In this document: positions 45,838 through 54,394 of the stretch, piece by piece
How positions within the stretch are numbered: the stretch's first letter is position 1
Layout: the number at the start of each line of letters is the position of its first letter
From: Sulfobacillus benefaciens
Lineage (GTDB): Bacteria; Bacillota; Sulfobacillia; Sulfobacillales; Sulfobacillaceae
Length of the DNA stretch: 64,000 nucleotides
Assembly (NCBI GenBank): GCA_003023725.1
Contig: PXYT01000008.1
Span: 22,752-86,751 of the forward strand
Direction: 5' to 3'
The notes under the pieces: model-generated
What the model saw: only the letters and a program-made list of their open reading frames with translations
Database searches by the model: none
Told to the model about the DNA's origin: nothing
Made by a program: the position numbers and the translations under genes

Positions 45838-46266
45838 ATGAATACCATTCATGACAATAAACCGGCGTTGTCGACCGGCACAGGAAGTATTTTTGTTGAT
45901 CTCGTATTTTGGGAGCCAAAAGACACCAAAACAGAGCCCCTAGTTGCTTTTTTGGAACAAACCAATCTGGGTGAACGCTCACAAACCGTTCAATGGCTGA
46001 CCAAAATCACCGTCCGTTTGAGCATGTGGAAAGGATATTACTGGACGGATGTGCCAGACAACGAATGGCCCCACGCGCAACAGGATCTTAAAACCTTTAT
46101 CGTCGAAACGATGCGCTATTACCAAATCTCCAAAACCGAGTACGATACTCGAGCCTTTTCTGTGGGGCTGGCCAAGAAGGTCCGCCGAAAAAAGATCAGA
46201 ATAAGCGAACTGGAGATCCCACAACCTCATCGAGACAATCCGGTTTGGTGGGTGATCGTTCCGTGA
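45838..46266 (+). CDS. Hypothetical protein, 142 residues
   Basis: Not recognised. A soluble protein (MNTIHDNKPALSTGTGSIF) with a beta-rich first half and a basic helical end (AKKVRRKKIRISELE). The ATG at 45838 follows GAAAGGAAC. It sits between cysE and the threonine dehydratase gene, whose start overlaps its stop, so all three are probably expressed together. Confidence 0.6.
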   Translation: MNTIHDNKPALSTGTGSIFVDLVFWEPKDTKTEPLVAFLEQTNLGERSQTVQWLTKITVRLSMWKGYYWTDVPDNEWPHAQQDLKTFIVETMRYYQISKTEYDTRAFSVGLAKKVRRKKIRISELEIPQPHRDNPVWWVIVP

Positions 46267-47237
46267 GTGCGCTCCAACTGTCTGCCATTGATGAAGCTTA
46301 CGAGCGAATTCACGGTATTGTCCATCTTACCCCGCTGGTCGCAAACCGGAGTTTGGCGGACATGGCTGACTGCGATTTGGTGTTGAAAGCGGAAAATCTA
46401 CAGCGCACGGGTTCATTTAAGATTCGGGGAGCCTTTAACAAAACGGCATTGGTGCATGAAAGCGCAGGAACCGGGGTAGTGACCGGTTCTTCCGGCAATC
46501 ATGGGGCAGCCGTGGCATGGGCCGCACATTATTTTCACTTGAAATCCCACATCGTTGTGCCTGAGAATGCCTCACCCCAAAAAGTGGAAGCTGCCAAGAG
46601 TTACGGCGCAGAAGTCGAATTCTTGGGAACCACCAGTCAGGAACGGATAGACCGAGCTCGGGACATTTCCCGGGCCACCGGTCTATCCTTTATCGCCCCT
46701 TTTAACGACCCGGATGTCATGGCGGGCCAGGGAACAATTGGATTGGAAATCCTCCGTCAGCTGCCGGAAGTTGAGGTCATAGTGGTCCCTGTCGGCGGAG
46801 GCGGCCTCATATCCGGAATAGCCACCGCGGTCAAAGGGAAACGTCCGGATGTCCGAGTTATCGGAGTCGAACCGGTAGGTGCCCCCAAAGCCTATCAGTC
46901 CCGGCAACGCGGCCGCCTGGTGGTGCTGGAATCCACCAACACTATCGCGGACGGACTCAAAACTTTGTCCCTAGGCGAGGAAACCTATCCCATCGTTGAG
47001 CGGCTCGTCGACGACATCGTCTTGGTTGACGACGATGAGATCCGGCGTGCCATGCTTCTCTTGTTGTCTCGCCAAAAAATGCTGGCTGAACCATCCGGAG
47101 CCGCGACCTTGGCCTACGTATTACGAAAACCTGAAAGAGTTCGCCATCATAAAACGGTGGCTGTTATCAGTGGGGGTAATATTGACCCGACTACGTTATG
47201 CCAGTTGCTGAAATCGTCTTCTGCTGACGAACTTTGA
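46263..47237 (+). CDS. Threonine/serine dehydratase, catabolic type
   Basis: A 324-residue fold-type II PLP enzyme. The PLP lysine is in ENLQRTGSFKIRGAFNK, the phosphate loop is VVPVGGGGLISG, and TGSSGNHGAAVAWAA completes the site. It has no C-terminal ACT-like regulatory domain, so it resembles catabolic TdcB-type dehydratases (threonine to 2-oxobutyrate, serine to pyruvate) rather than biosynthetic IlvA. The GTG at 46263 overlaps the stop of the upstream gene. Confidence 0.9.
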   Translation: MSALQLSAIDEAYERIHGIVHLTPLVANRSLADMADCDLVLKAENLQRTGSFKIRGAFNKTALVHESAGTGVVTGSSGNHGAAVAWAAHYFHLKSHIVVPENASPQKVEAAKSYGAEVEFLGTTSQERIDRARDISRATGLSFIAPFNDPDVMAGQGTIGLEILRQLPEVEVIVVPVGGGGLISGIATAVKGKRPDVRVIGVEPVGAPKAYQSRQRGRLVVLESTNTIADGLKTLSLGEETYPIVERLVDDIVLVDDDEIRRAMLLLLSRQKMLAEPSGAATLAYVLRKPERVRHHKTVAVISGGNIDPTTLCQLLKSSSADEL

Positions 47238-47253
47238 TGAAACCAGACTGTTG

Positions 47254-47282
47254 GGGAGGCGGAAGACCTTTCTCCACCTCCC
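47254..47282 (+). terminator. Possible terminator after the dehydratase gene
   Basis: GGGAGGCGGA pairs imperfectly with TCTCCACCTCCC around a short loop, 17 bases past the stop. No long T tract follows. Confidence 0.4.
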
Positions 47283-47289
47283 TTGAGTG

Positions 47290-47400
47290 ATCCGGACGCG
47301 CACGTGTGTGCCGGCACTGGCCTAGTTCAGGTTCGACCCGAAGAGCCCCTCACCCAGGCAGCGAGCTGGGCCTCATGGTACTGAGGCCCTCCCCGATCCG
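47290..47400 (-). ncRNA. Unassigned structured RNA, TPP-aptamer-like
   Basis: A GC-rich block between two convergent genes. On the minus strand it has a strong hairpin GGGCCTCA/TGAGGCCC (47368-47389), a GGGTGAGGGGC segment, GAACCTGAAC (47325-47334) and a GCCGGC (47310-47315). The order recalls the TPP riboswitch (CTGAGA, then GAACCTGATC, then GCYGGCG), but the core bases CTGAGA, ATC and TAAT are changed and no thiamine gene lies downstream. It could be a diverged aptamer or an unrelated small RNA; strand is inferred from this resemblance. Confidence 0.35.
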
Positions 47401-47406
47401 AAGAAA

Positions 47407-47665
47407 TTAGTCCGTATTCGCGGCAATACATTTTTTATCGGCCGGCGCCAGATCTTCGTCCTTAAAAATCGCGCCGACAGGACAAACAGGAACGCAGGCC
47501 CCGCAGTCAATAATACAAGGCTCCGCGTTGATATACAGTTGCAAGACTGCGTTAAAGTCCGCATTCCCATCGAGCCCACTGAGCGGGATGAATTCCATCG
47601 ACAGGGCACACCTCTACACCCGTTTGAGCCTTACCCACACACCGCCCGGTGATGACATAAGCCAC
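47407..47665 (-). pseudogene. Frameshifted 7Fe/8Fe-type ferredoxin
   Basis: Two frames together give a ferredoxin. The first, from GTG 47665, reads MAYVITGRCVGKAQTGVEV and then CPVDGIHP before an early stop. The second, one base shifted, reads NAVLQLYINAEPCIIDCGAC and then VPVCPVGAIF to the stop at 47407. The switch point is near 47585-47590. The cysteine expected at position 16 is Gly, and the second cluster has CIIDC instead of CxxC, so cluster binding would be impaired even without the frameshift. A sequencing error could explain the frameshift but not both cysteine changes. Confidence 0.65.
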
Positions 47666-48655
47666 GGCACAATCGACCCCCTCTATCCTCGCAACAAACG
47701 CAGATGTTTCCCAAACATGACAACGTAAAGACTATCTGCCGGCAAGGCCAGTCGGGCGAGCCACCCGCCTAAGCAGGCTCTCATCGTTACTTGTTGGTGC
47801 CGATCTTTTGTCATTTACCACCGCCCACCATGATGCTTTTGCGGATCCTTGTCGGCAATTGCCCACAATCCTGACCAGGATTATGGGAACGAATTGTGGA
47901 ATCAAAATCGGAAGACGGCTGTCAAATCTGTTGCGATCCCCCGGCAGCTCGCGTGATTTCTCGAGTCGGGAATCGGGGTAGAGATACGATAACACGAATC
48001 GATTACATATCCCTATTATAAACCCGGTTTGTTCTTACCCTTATTCGGAACCTTGTGATTTCGCTGCCACCCACCACAATTCACCCTCGGGATTTTCATC
48101 CTGCTTTCAGGGCCATAATACCGCTCAAACTGTGAACGCTAAAAACAAAAAAATTGTTGTAACCGTTTGTTATTGGTGGGTTAGGTAAAGTTGGTGTCAT
48201 CTGGTCATGGTGCAGATGAGTCTTCCAAAACAATTTGGCGCAGTGATTGGAAAGTCGGTCGCGACGCTCCAGTGATTGAAATTGGAAAGGCAGCCCAGTA
48301 ACGGCGGGATTACGCATGACCACGATTTAGCGCATGTCAGCGTGATGGCGAAACCTCAGAAGCGGGTGGTCTTGTATAGGTAGGTGTCGACCTGTAATCG
48401 ATACCGCGACTTGCTCAACCAAATCGCCCTGGGTGATCCCCGACCGATAAGCAACTGGGGACGCTGTGGTACGGACTATATTTGTTCTCTATTGTGGTAC
48501 TGACCCGATTTGTTCATTCAATAATGCCTTCTATCGTGGTTTTGATTTTCAACTTTCTGAACCCGCCTGCCAGAAACGCATAATCTGGCGCAACGACATC
48601 ATGTTACGATTTTCACATAAATTTTTATGATATTGCACCCGGAGGAGGGGATCGT
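47666..48655. other. Long intergenic region, no supportable gene
   Basis: Nearly 1 kb without a convincing gene. Small frames (47732-47995 and 48096-48323 on the minus strand) have no ribosome binding site. GC-rich hairpins occur near 47735-47780. The last 100 bases hold the AT-rich leader and GGAGGAGGGG of the next gene. It may be eroded mobile DNA. Confidence 0.35.
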
Positions 48656-49759
48656 ATGTTAACATTTGTGAAACATTTCACACCGAATTGGTTCACAATC
48701 GGTATGGGAACAGGTATTACCGCGTTGGGAGCCTATTTATATCCTGGCGGTCCCCTGTGGCTTAAAGAGCTGGGTACCGGACTGTGGATGTTCAATACCG
48801 TCCTGGTGGGACTGCTGTTGATCGTGATGGTCTTAAAGTGGGTTTTCAACTGGAAGGGCTCCATCGCTATTCTGCACGATCCGGTACAATCCATGTTTTT
48901 AGGAGCGGTTCCTATGGCCTTAACCACCGTGATAAACGGATTTATCGACATGGGTCAGCCTTTTATCGGTCATAGCGCCCTGACTATTGCCATGATTTTA
49001 CTGGCAGCCAACATTCTTATGGCTCTTGGCTCGGGTATTGTGGTACCCTTCATGATGTTTATTTCGCATGATCACCGCCTCGACAAACTGACAGGAATCT
49101 GGTTGATGCCTGTGGTTCCGGCCGAGGTTGCCGCCGCCAGCGGAGGCCTGCTCTTGCCTCATCTGGCCGGAATTGCCGTGCAAAAAACATTTATGGTCAT
49201 TAGTCTGGGACTCTGGGCATTAAGTGTCCCCTTAGCTTTTCTTATGCTCGGATTTCTTTTTCTGCGACTCGCCGTGCATAAACTGCCCCCTAAGGAGATG
49301 GCGATCTCCACGTGGATTTCTCTCGGGACATTGGGAACCGGAATCATGGGACTGATTGGATTGGGAAAATCCCTCCCTGTCCTCTTCGGTTCGTTGGGGC
49401 ATGCTATGGATGGCGCCGCAGTATTGGGTTCGTTTGCCTTATGGGGTTTTGGACTATGGTGGCTGGTTCTGAGCATTCTCATCACGATCCACTATGCATA
49501 CCGCGGGCTGCCTTTTAACTTGGGCTGGTGGGGTTTGACCTTCCCCTTGGGAGTCTTTACCGGCGGTACCGATATGCTTTACGGGCAAGTTCACGTGGGA
49601 CTCATTGCCGCTCTGGCTCATCTCTTCTACATCATGCTGGTTCTGTTTTGGGCCATTGTTGCCGCAAAAACAGTGCATGGAGTGCTCACGGGCTATCTCG
49701 GTCTGACCGGATCACCTAGACATCCTGTTCAGGTTTCTAAAAAAAGCGCACTGGGTTAA
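48656..49759 (+). CDS. TehA/SLAC1-type (TDT family) membrane protein
   Basis: A 367-residue membrane protein with ten hydrophobic segments. The start FTPNWFTIGMGTGITALG carries the MGTG signature of the tellurite-resistance/dicarboxylate transporter family (TehA, Mae1, SLAC1 anion channels), and PVVPAEVAAASGG is the usual second signature. Likely an anion or organic-acid channel. GGAGGAGGGG precedes the ATG. Single gene. Confidence 0.85.
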   Translation: MLTFVKHFTPNWFTIGMGTGITALGAYLYPGGPLWLKELGTGLWMFNTVLVGLLLIVMVLKWVFNWKGSIAILHDPVQSMFLGAVPMALTTVINGFIDMGQPFIGHSALTIAMILLAANILMALGSGIVVPFMMFISHDHRLDKLTGIWLMPVVPAEVAAASGGLLLPHLAGIAVQKTFMVISLGLWALSVPLAFLMLGFLFLRLAVHKLPPKEMAISTWISLGTLGTGIMGLIGLGKSLPVLFGSLGHAMDGAAVLGSFALWGFGLWWLVLSILITIHYAYRGLPFNLGWWGLTFPLGVFTGGTDMLYGQVHVGLIAALAHLFYIMLVLFWAIVAAKTVHGVLTGYLGLTGSPRHPVQVSKKSALG

Positions 49760-49863
49760 AATCACTCAAGACTCCGGCCGTAGCTTGAACCTTTGTCGCC
49801 AATCTTTTACGATCAGAGCAGTATACTAAAGAATTGACCGACAAAATTCAGGCAGGTGAATAC

Positions 49864-50754
49864 ATGACGGGGGTAACGATAGTGGTCCCGGTCTACTACG
49901 GAAGAGATTATCTCAAGCGGTGTTTGGAAAGTGTCAGACAGCAAGAAAAGGTTCCCTTGCCTATCCAACTCATCGCATTGGAGGACGGAACACCAGAACC
50001 TTACTCCAGCGAAGATATTGCGAGCCATTACCATGCAGAATATCACTATATCACGCACAATCAGGGGGTGGCCCAGGCCAGGCGGCTGGGGGCCAGCCTT
50101 TCTGTATTCGATGACGGCTTTCTTGCTTTTTTGGACCAGGACGATTATTGGTATCCCACCTTTCTCACTACCATGATCGAGGCTTTAACGGCTCATCCTC
50201 GCAGTGGGTTTGCCGTCAGTAATGCCCATATCGTCTTTCCAGAAGGAACTAAATACCAGTTATATCAAACCAAGGTCCCTTCTTTGCGACTGAAGGATCT
50301 CAAAATGTTCAACCATATTGTGACGCCTTCCCAGGTGCTCATGCGCCTCAACAACTTCCGGCGTACGAACTGGACAGGGCAACTTAGCACTCCGGGGGCT
50401 GACGACTGGTTGCTGTGGCTGTCCTTAACCCGTCATGGTTTTCCCGGAATATTTGTGCCGCTGACGTTAATGGCCTATCTGGAACACGATGGGGGCGCCC
50501 ATCAGAACATCCCGAAAATGCGGCAAAGCGAGGCCAGTGTCGTAGAGGAATGGTTTCCCAAACTGGGTTTTTCGCGGTGGGACCAACGACGATATTGGGC
50601 GGGCGTCAACATTGAGCGATCATTGCATTATGCCTATGCTAAAAATTGGCGGCAGTTCTTCCGGGTGCTGTCGGACACCACAATAAAGGATCCTCCGGCG
50701 TCCTTGTCCGCTGCATGGTACCGCGTCGAACGGAAATTAAGACACTGGGTTTAG
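49864..50754 (+). CDS. Family 2 glycosyltransferase
   Basis: A 296-residue GT-A enzyme. TIVVPVYYGRDYLKRCLESVR is the nucleotide-binding start, with ALEDGTPEPY and the DXD-type motif LAFLDQDDYWYPTF, and GADDWLLWLSLTRHGFPG in the acceptor half. The ATG at 49864 follows GGCAGGTGA; an upstream in-frame start at 49834 has no site. Donor and acceptor are unknown. It is followed after 26 bases by the LysR gene. Confidence 0.87.
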   Translation: MTGVTIVVPVYYGRDYLKRCLESVRQQEKVPLPIQLIALEDGTPEPYSSEDIASHYHAEYHYITHNQGVAQARRLGASLSVFDDGFLAFLDQDDYWYPTFLTTMIEALTAHPRSGFAVSNAHIVFPEGTKYQLYQTKVPSLRLKDLKMFNHIVTPSQVLMRLNNFRRTNWTGQLSTPGADDWLLWLSLTRHGFPGIFVPLTLMAYLEHDGGAHQNIPKMRQSEASVVEEWFPKLGFSRWDQRRYWAGVNIERSLHYAYAKNWRQFFRVLSDTTIKDPPASLSAAWYRVERKLRHWV

Positions 50755-50780
50755 CTTGATACCCGACAAGGAGGAAACGT

Positions 50781-51707
50781 GTGGATAATCGCTTGTTGGT
50801 TTTTTTGGCCACGGCACGGGAAGGACATATAACCGGAGCAGCCCGGTTGTTAAATCTTTCGGTTTCGGCAGCATCGCACCAAATTGCCCAATTGGAACTG
50901 GAATTCGGCACCCCTCTTTTCGTGCGGGGAAACCGAGGGATGCACCTGACTCCAGCTGGACAGGTCCTGTTGACTTATGCCAATCAAATTGAAGCCTTGT
51001 GGCAAACAGCATATCGAGAAGTGCGACAAAAGGCCGAGGGCGAGCAATGGGTTCATGTTGCCGCGTCACATACCGTTACGGAATTTTTCCTCCCGGACCC
51101 CTTAGGGCAATTCCGGCGCACACACCCGGCGGTTCACATTCACTTAACTATGTCCAACAGCCAGGATGTGATCAGCCATGTGGAGACGGGGCAGGTCGAT
51201 TTCGGCATTGCCGAGGGTAGTAGAGTAGGACACCGGAACTTACAGGTAACGAATTTGTGGCAGGATCAACTGGGCCTAATCGTTGCCCGTACGCACCCTT
51301 GGGCACAGCGCACAGAAATCACCGTGAAAGATCTTCAAAGTGTTGATCTCATTCTTCGGGAAGAGGGATCCGGAACCCGGGCCATTCTCGACAAGGCCCT
51401 CAGCCGCCACGGACTGCACGTGACAGATCTCCGCATCATGGCGGAGTTATCCTCAATCAGGGCAATTTTGGATTTGGTGCACCATAACATTGGGCTATCG
51501 GTAATGTCATGGATGACAGCAAGAAAGACCCCGGATGTCAGTTTTGTGCGCATTGCCGGGATCGAACTGACCCGACAAATTCATCTCATCCGGCGCCCTC
51601 AACCCCAGGAACGCAGTGCCATGGAAGACCTTATAAAAGAACTGGTCCGTGCATCCCATGAGTTCAACTCTCACAGCCCGAATACCCTCGACCCACTTAC
51701 CGACTGA
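50781..51707 (+). CDS. LysR family transcriptional regulator
   Basis: A 308-residue LysR regulator. The winged helix is at residues 1-60 (FLATAREGHITGAARLLNLS, VSAASHQIAQLELEFGTPLF), followed by a linker helix and a periplasmic-binding-like effector domain (DFGIAEG, REEGSGTRAILDKAL). It has GTG as start after AAGGAGGAA. It converges on the Ehr-like cluster, ending 18 bases from its last gene, so it is not obviously its local regulator. Confidence 0.9.
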   Translation: MDNRLLVFLATAREGHITGAARLLNLSVSAASHQIAQLELEFGTPLFVRGNRGMHLTPAGQVLLTYANQIEALWQTAYREVRQKAEGEQWVHVAASHTVTEFFLPDPLGQFRRTHPAVHIHLTMSNSQDVISHVETGQVDFGIAEGSRVGHRNLQVTNLWQDQLGLIVARTHPWAQRTEITVKDLQSVDLILREEGSGTRAILDKALSRHGLHVTDLRIMAELSSIRAILDLVHHNIGLSVMSWMTARKTPDVSFVRIAGIELTRQIHLIRRPQPQERSAMEDLIKELVRASHEFNSHSPNTLDPLTD

Positions 51708-51725
51708 TCCGTCCCGTCAGGCGAA

Positions 51726-53816
51726 TTACCGCACAGCGTAAAAAAGTGTCAGCATCAGGACGCCAACGGTTCCGAAAACAATCCAACTCAAGTAGGCTGG
51801 GGTCGATCCCGACTGGGTTTTCCGGATCTGGGAAGACACGTAACGGACGGCTTTCAACAAGGGTAGATATCCCTGTTCCTCCAACCGGTAAATGACGGTG
51901 TGGCGATAAAATCTGACTCCGCCTTTATCATATCGGTGGCGTTTCAGTCCGAAAAACCCTTGAAATGCCAGCCTCAAAGGATGCACAAATCCTTCGGCGG
52001 TGAAGCTTTTTTGCGCTGTGTAATCCGGGGTCCCTCCAGTCCAAGGCTCGACAGTTCGCACACCGTGGCCGTGACGTCGACGCAGAATTTTTCTCAGACC
52101 AGTCACGATGAGAAACAATACAATGCCCATTAAGAATAGAACATAAGGGTCGCTAACCGAAAAACCCTGGGGATAAAATATCGTGCCCGGTGCACCCGGA
52201 GCTTTGATCAACGTTCCCCCGATATGCGTTAGAAGAGGAACCGTTTGAGGATGTGCGAACAACGGAGCAACCACGTACCGGCTGTTGTTTCCAAATATCG
52301 CATGACCTTGTCTGTTCAGCCAAGGGATTAGCCACGGCACACCAGGGCCAGCCGCCAAAACCGGCAGGAGGGCAAGAACATACCCGGTCATCTGAATGGC
52401 GGACATCCGGGGGAAATCGTTGTGACGGGATGCACGCCGTTTGGGTCCGAGAAATACAAATCCAAACCACCGTACGTAGGTTCCCACCCCAACCGCGGCG
52501 GCCATGGCTAGAAAAATTCCGGCGAGAAGAAACAGCAGGTGTATATTCCGCAAGATGCCAGTGGTACCGAGTGGTTTGAGTACCGACTCGAGGAGCAACC
52601 ACTCTCCCACAAAACCTCCTAACGGAGGCACGGCAGCCAAAGTCGCGACGGCTACCGCCGCCACCATGCTCAGGCGGCGGTGTTCTTTGGCCAATCCTCC
52701 GATTCCATCAATGGTATGGGCAATTGTTTCCGTTTTTTCGGTAATGGCAAACAGGACGAACTTGGAAGCCGCATGCATAATCAAGAGAATCATGGCGGCG
52801 TCCCAGGCCAGTGTTCCAACGCTTGAGGAGAAATTCGCATGCTGTGCAATGTTCCAGATGCCCAGAGCCGCGAATACCAGTCCTAATATTTCCAAAGTGG
52901 AATAGGCGAGAATTTGTTTCACGTGACGCGATACTATGCTGTACAAGGCTGCCACGAAGGCTCCTGTCGTTCCCAACACAAGAAGAAGCACACCCCATGC
53001 CATTCCCGGATGAACCACATTTTCCACCGCTAAAATTCCCATCACGGCCAAGGCGGTAAAAATTCCCGAGAAAATACCGGCCACCGGTCCCGGCGCTTCA
53101 GGTTCCGCCAACGGCATCCAAATCATCACGGGGAACAACCCGGCTTTCACGCCAAACGCCAACAGCACCAAAACCATGACTGCCACTTTTGCCCCAGACG
53201 ACATGGCGAGCGCCTCACGAGCCAGGACGGGAAAACTGTCTGTTACGAAGTGTATGCCAATGCCGTGTCGCGCCATAATTAAGGCCATGGCCAATAATAG
53301 CAGCAATCCACCCATTTCCGACAATACCAGCAGAACCCATCCGGCGTTCCATACCTTACGCGACCGGCGTGTCGTTACCAGTCCCAGATAGGAACTGAGG
53401 GAAATGAACTCCAATCCTAATAGGAGACTCAATCCGTCACCAGCCAAAAGAAAGAATCCCATACTCCCCGCCATCGGACCCAATGCCCACAAAATGCGCC
53501 GTTCCCACGGGGAGTGCCAAATCAGCATCCATGTGGCCATGAGCAGCAATCCACTCAAAAGGCACCACAGATCGGCCATCGGCAGCGGCGACAAATATAG
53601 TCCCGGAAAAGGCGCGGGCAATGGCAGCACAGACGGATGAAGCCGTCCCCCTGCGATTGCCCATCCCATAATCATCAATCCCAGTGCCATCGCCAGCACT
53701 TCAAAACGGAGCCATATCAACCCGGCTGTCCGGCCCATCCGGCTGATCAAGAGGCCAACCATCGGTCCCGCAATAGCGAGGGCAATCCACGCCTCAGCCC
53801 AAAACCTGGCGTTCAT
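51726..53816 (-). CDS. hyfB: Hydrogenase-4/complex I-type antiporter subunit, HyfB-like
   Basis: A 696-residue membrane protein of the NuoL/HyfB class. The antiporter core covers residues ~80-480: FGVKAGLFPVMIWMPLAEPE holds the conserved lysine and VKQILAYSTLEILGLVF the next charged helix, with a central ASKFVLFAITEK lysine; the C-terminal part has further helices and a basic cytosolic segment. It is thought to move ions across the membrane. The start at 53816 has GGGGGAGA upstream. It is the last gene of the cluster and overlaps the small-subunit gene by about 23 bases. Confidence 0.88.
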   Translation of the reverse strand: MNARFWAEAWIALAIAGPMVGLLISRMGRTAGLIWLRFEVLAMALGLMIMGWAIAGGRLHPSVLPLPAPFPGLYLSPLPMADLWCLLSGLLLMATWMLIWHSPWERRILWALGPMAGSMGFFLLAGDGLSLLLGLEFISLSSYLGLVTTRRSRKVWNAGWVLLVLSEMGGLLLLLAMALIMARHGIGIHFVTDSFPVLAREALAMSSGAKVAVMVLVLLAFGVKAGLFPVMIWMPLAEPEAPGPVAGIFSGIFTALAVMGILAVENVVHPGMAWGVLLLVLGTTGAFVAALYSIVSRHVKQILAYSTLEILGLVFAALGIWNIAQHANFSSSVGTLAWDAAMILLIMHAASKFVLFAITEKTETIAHTIDGIGGLAKEHRRLSMVAAVAVATLAAVPPLGGFVGEWLLLESVLKPLGTTGILRNIHLLFLLAGIFLAMAAAVGVGTYVRWFGFVFLGPKRRASRHNDFPRMSAIQMTGYVLALLPVLAAGPGVPWLIPWLNRQGHAIFGNNSRYVVAPLFAHPQTVPLLTHIGGTLIKAPGAPGTIFYPQGFSVSDPYVLFLMGIVLFLIVTGLRKILRRRHGHGVRTVEPWTGGTPDYTAQKSFTAEGFVHPLRLAFQGFFGLKRHRYDKGGVRFYRHTVIYRLEEQGYLPLLKAVRYVSSQIRKTQSGSTPAYLSWIVFGTVGVLMLTLFYAVR

Positions 53817-54366
53817 TCGCACTCTCCCCCTGTTCGAACGGATACGCCTCTACGGCCTCAAGCAGTCCCCGGAGAATATCACCGGGGGTGGGCGGACATC
53901 CGGTGATTTCCACCGTCACCGGCAAAATGTTTTGTACGCTCCCAAGTACGCCGGGAGCTCCGGCGAAAACATGCCCGTCAATCGCACATTGTCCGAGTGC
54001 CACCACCCGTTTAGGTGATGGCATGGCTTGGAAAACATGTTGCATCACCTCCGCCATGGATTCTGTCACGACTCCCGTCACGACCATGATATCGGCGTGA
54101 CGGGGGGACGGAGTGAAAGAAAAGCCGAAACGGGAAAAATCATAGTCGGGTCCGGAAAGTAATTGAAGCTCTGATTCACATCCGTTACATGATCCCGCAT
54201 CAAGATGTCTTACCGCCATGGCGCGGCGAATCGGTCCGGCATCGCGGCCTTCCTCTCCGACTCGGTGATTTTCTCCGCGTATGATCACATCCGGGTCGGG
54301 ATGGCCCGGAAAACGTGTGGTCTTGGGCCCCTGTATCAAGTCTGACAACCAGCGCCAGTAAAACAT
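53794..54366 (-). CDS. hyfI: Hydrogenase small-subunit/NuoB-like iron-sulfur protein, HyfI-like
   Basis: A 190-residue NuoB/HycG-type protein. All four cysteines for the N2-like [4Fe-4S] cluster are present: GSCNGCESELQLL (two), VALGQCA and EITGCPPTPGD. The N-terminal 50 residues are charged. It pairs with the large subunit directly upstream. Retention of these cysteines shows that the peripheral arm is redox-active even though the large subunit has no Ni-Fe site. Confidence 0.9.
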   Translation of the reverse strand: MFYWRWLSDLIQGPKTTRFPGHPDPDVIIRGENHRVGEEGRDAGPIRRAMAVRHLDAGSCNGCESELQLLSGPDYDFSRFGFSFTPSPRHADIMVVTGVVTESMAEVMQHVFQAMPSPKRVVALGQCAIDGHVFAGAPGVLGSVQNILPVTVEITGCPPTPGDILRGLLEAVEAYPFEQGESANERQVLG

Positions 54367-54394
54367 GATGATGTCCTCCTCGTCCCACGAAAAT

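Noticed and set aside
47290..47400. Bacterial SRP (4.5S) RNA
   Set aside because: The conserved GGAAG/AGCAGC loop of SRP domain IV is absent on both strands, although the length and GC content would fit.
47732..47995. Possible transposase remnant on the minus strand
   Set aside because: No motif of a known transposase, no terminal repeats and no ribosome binding site.
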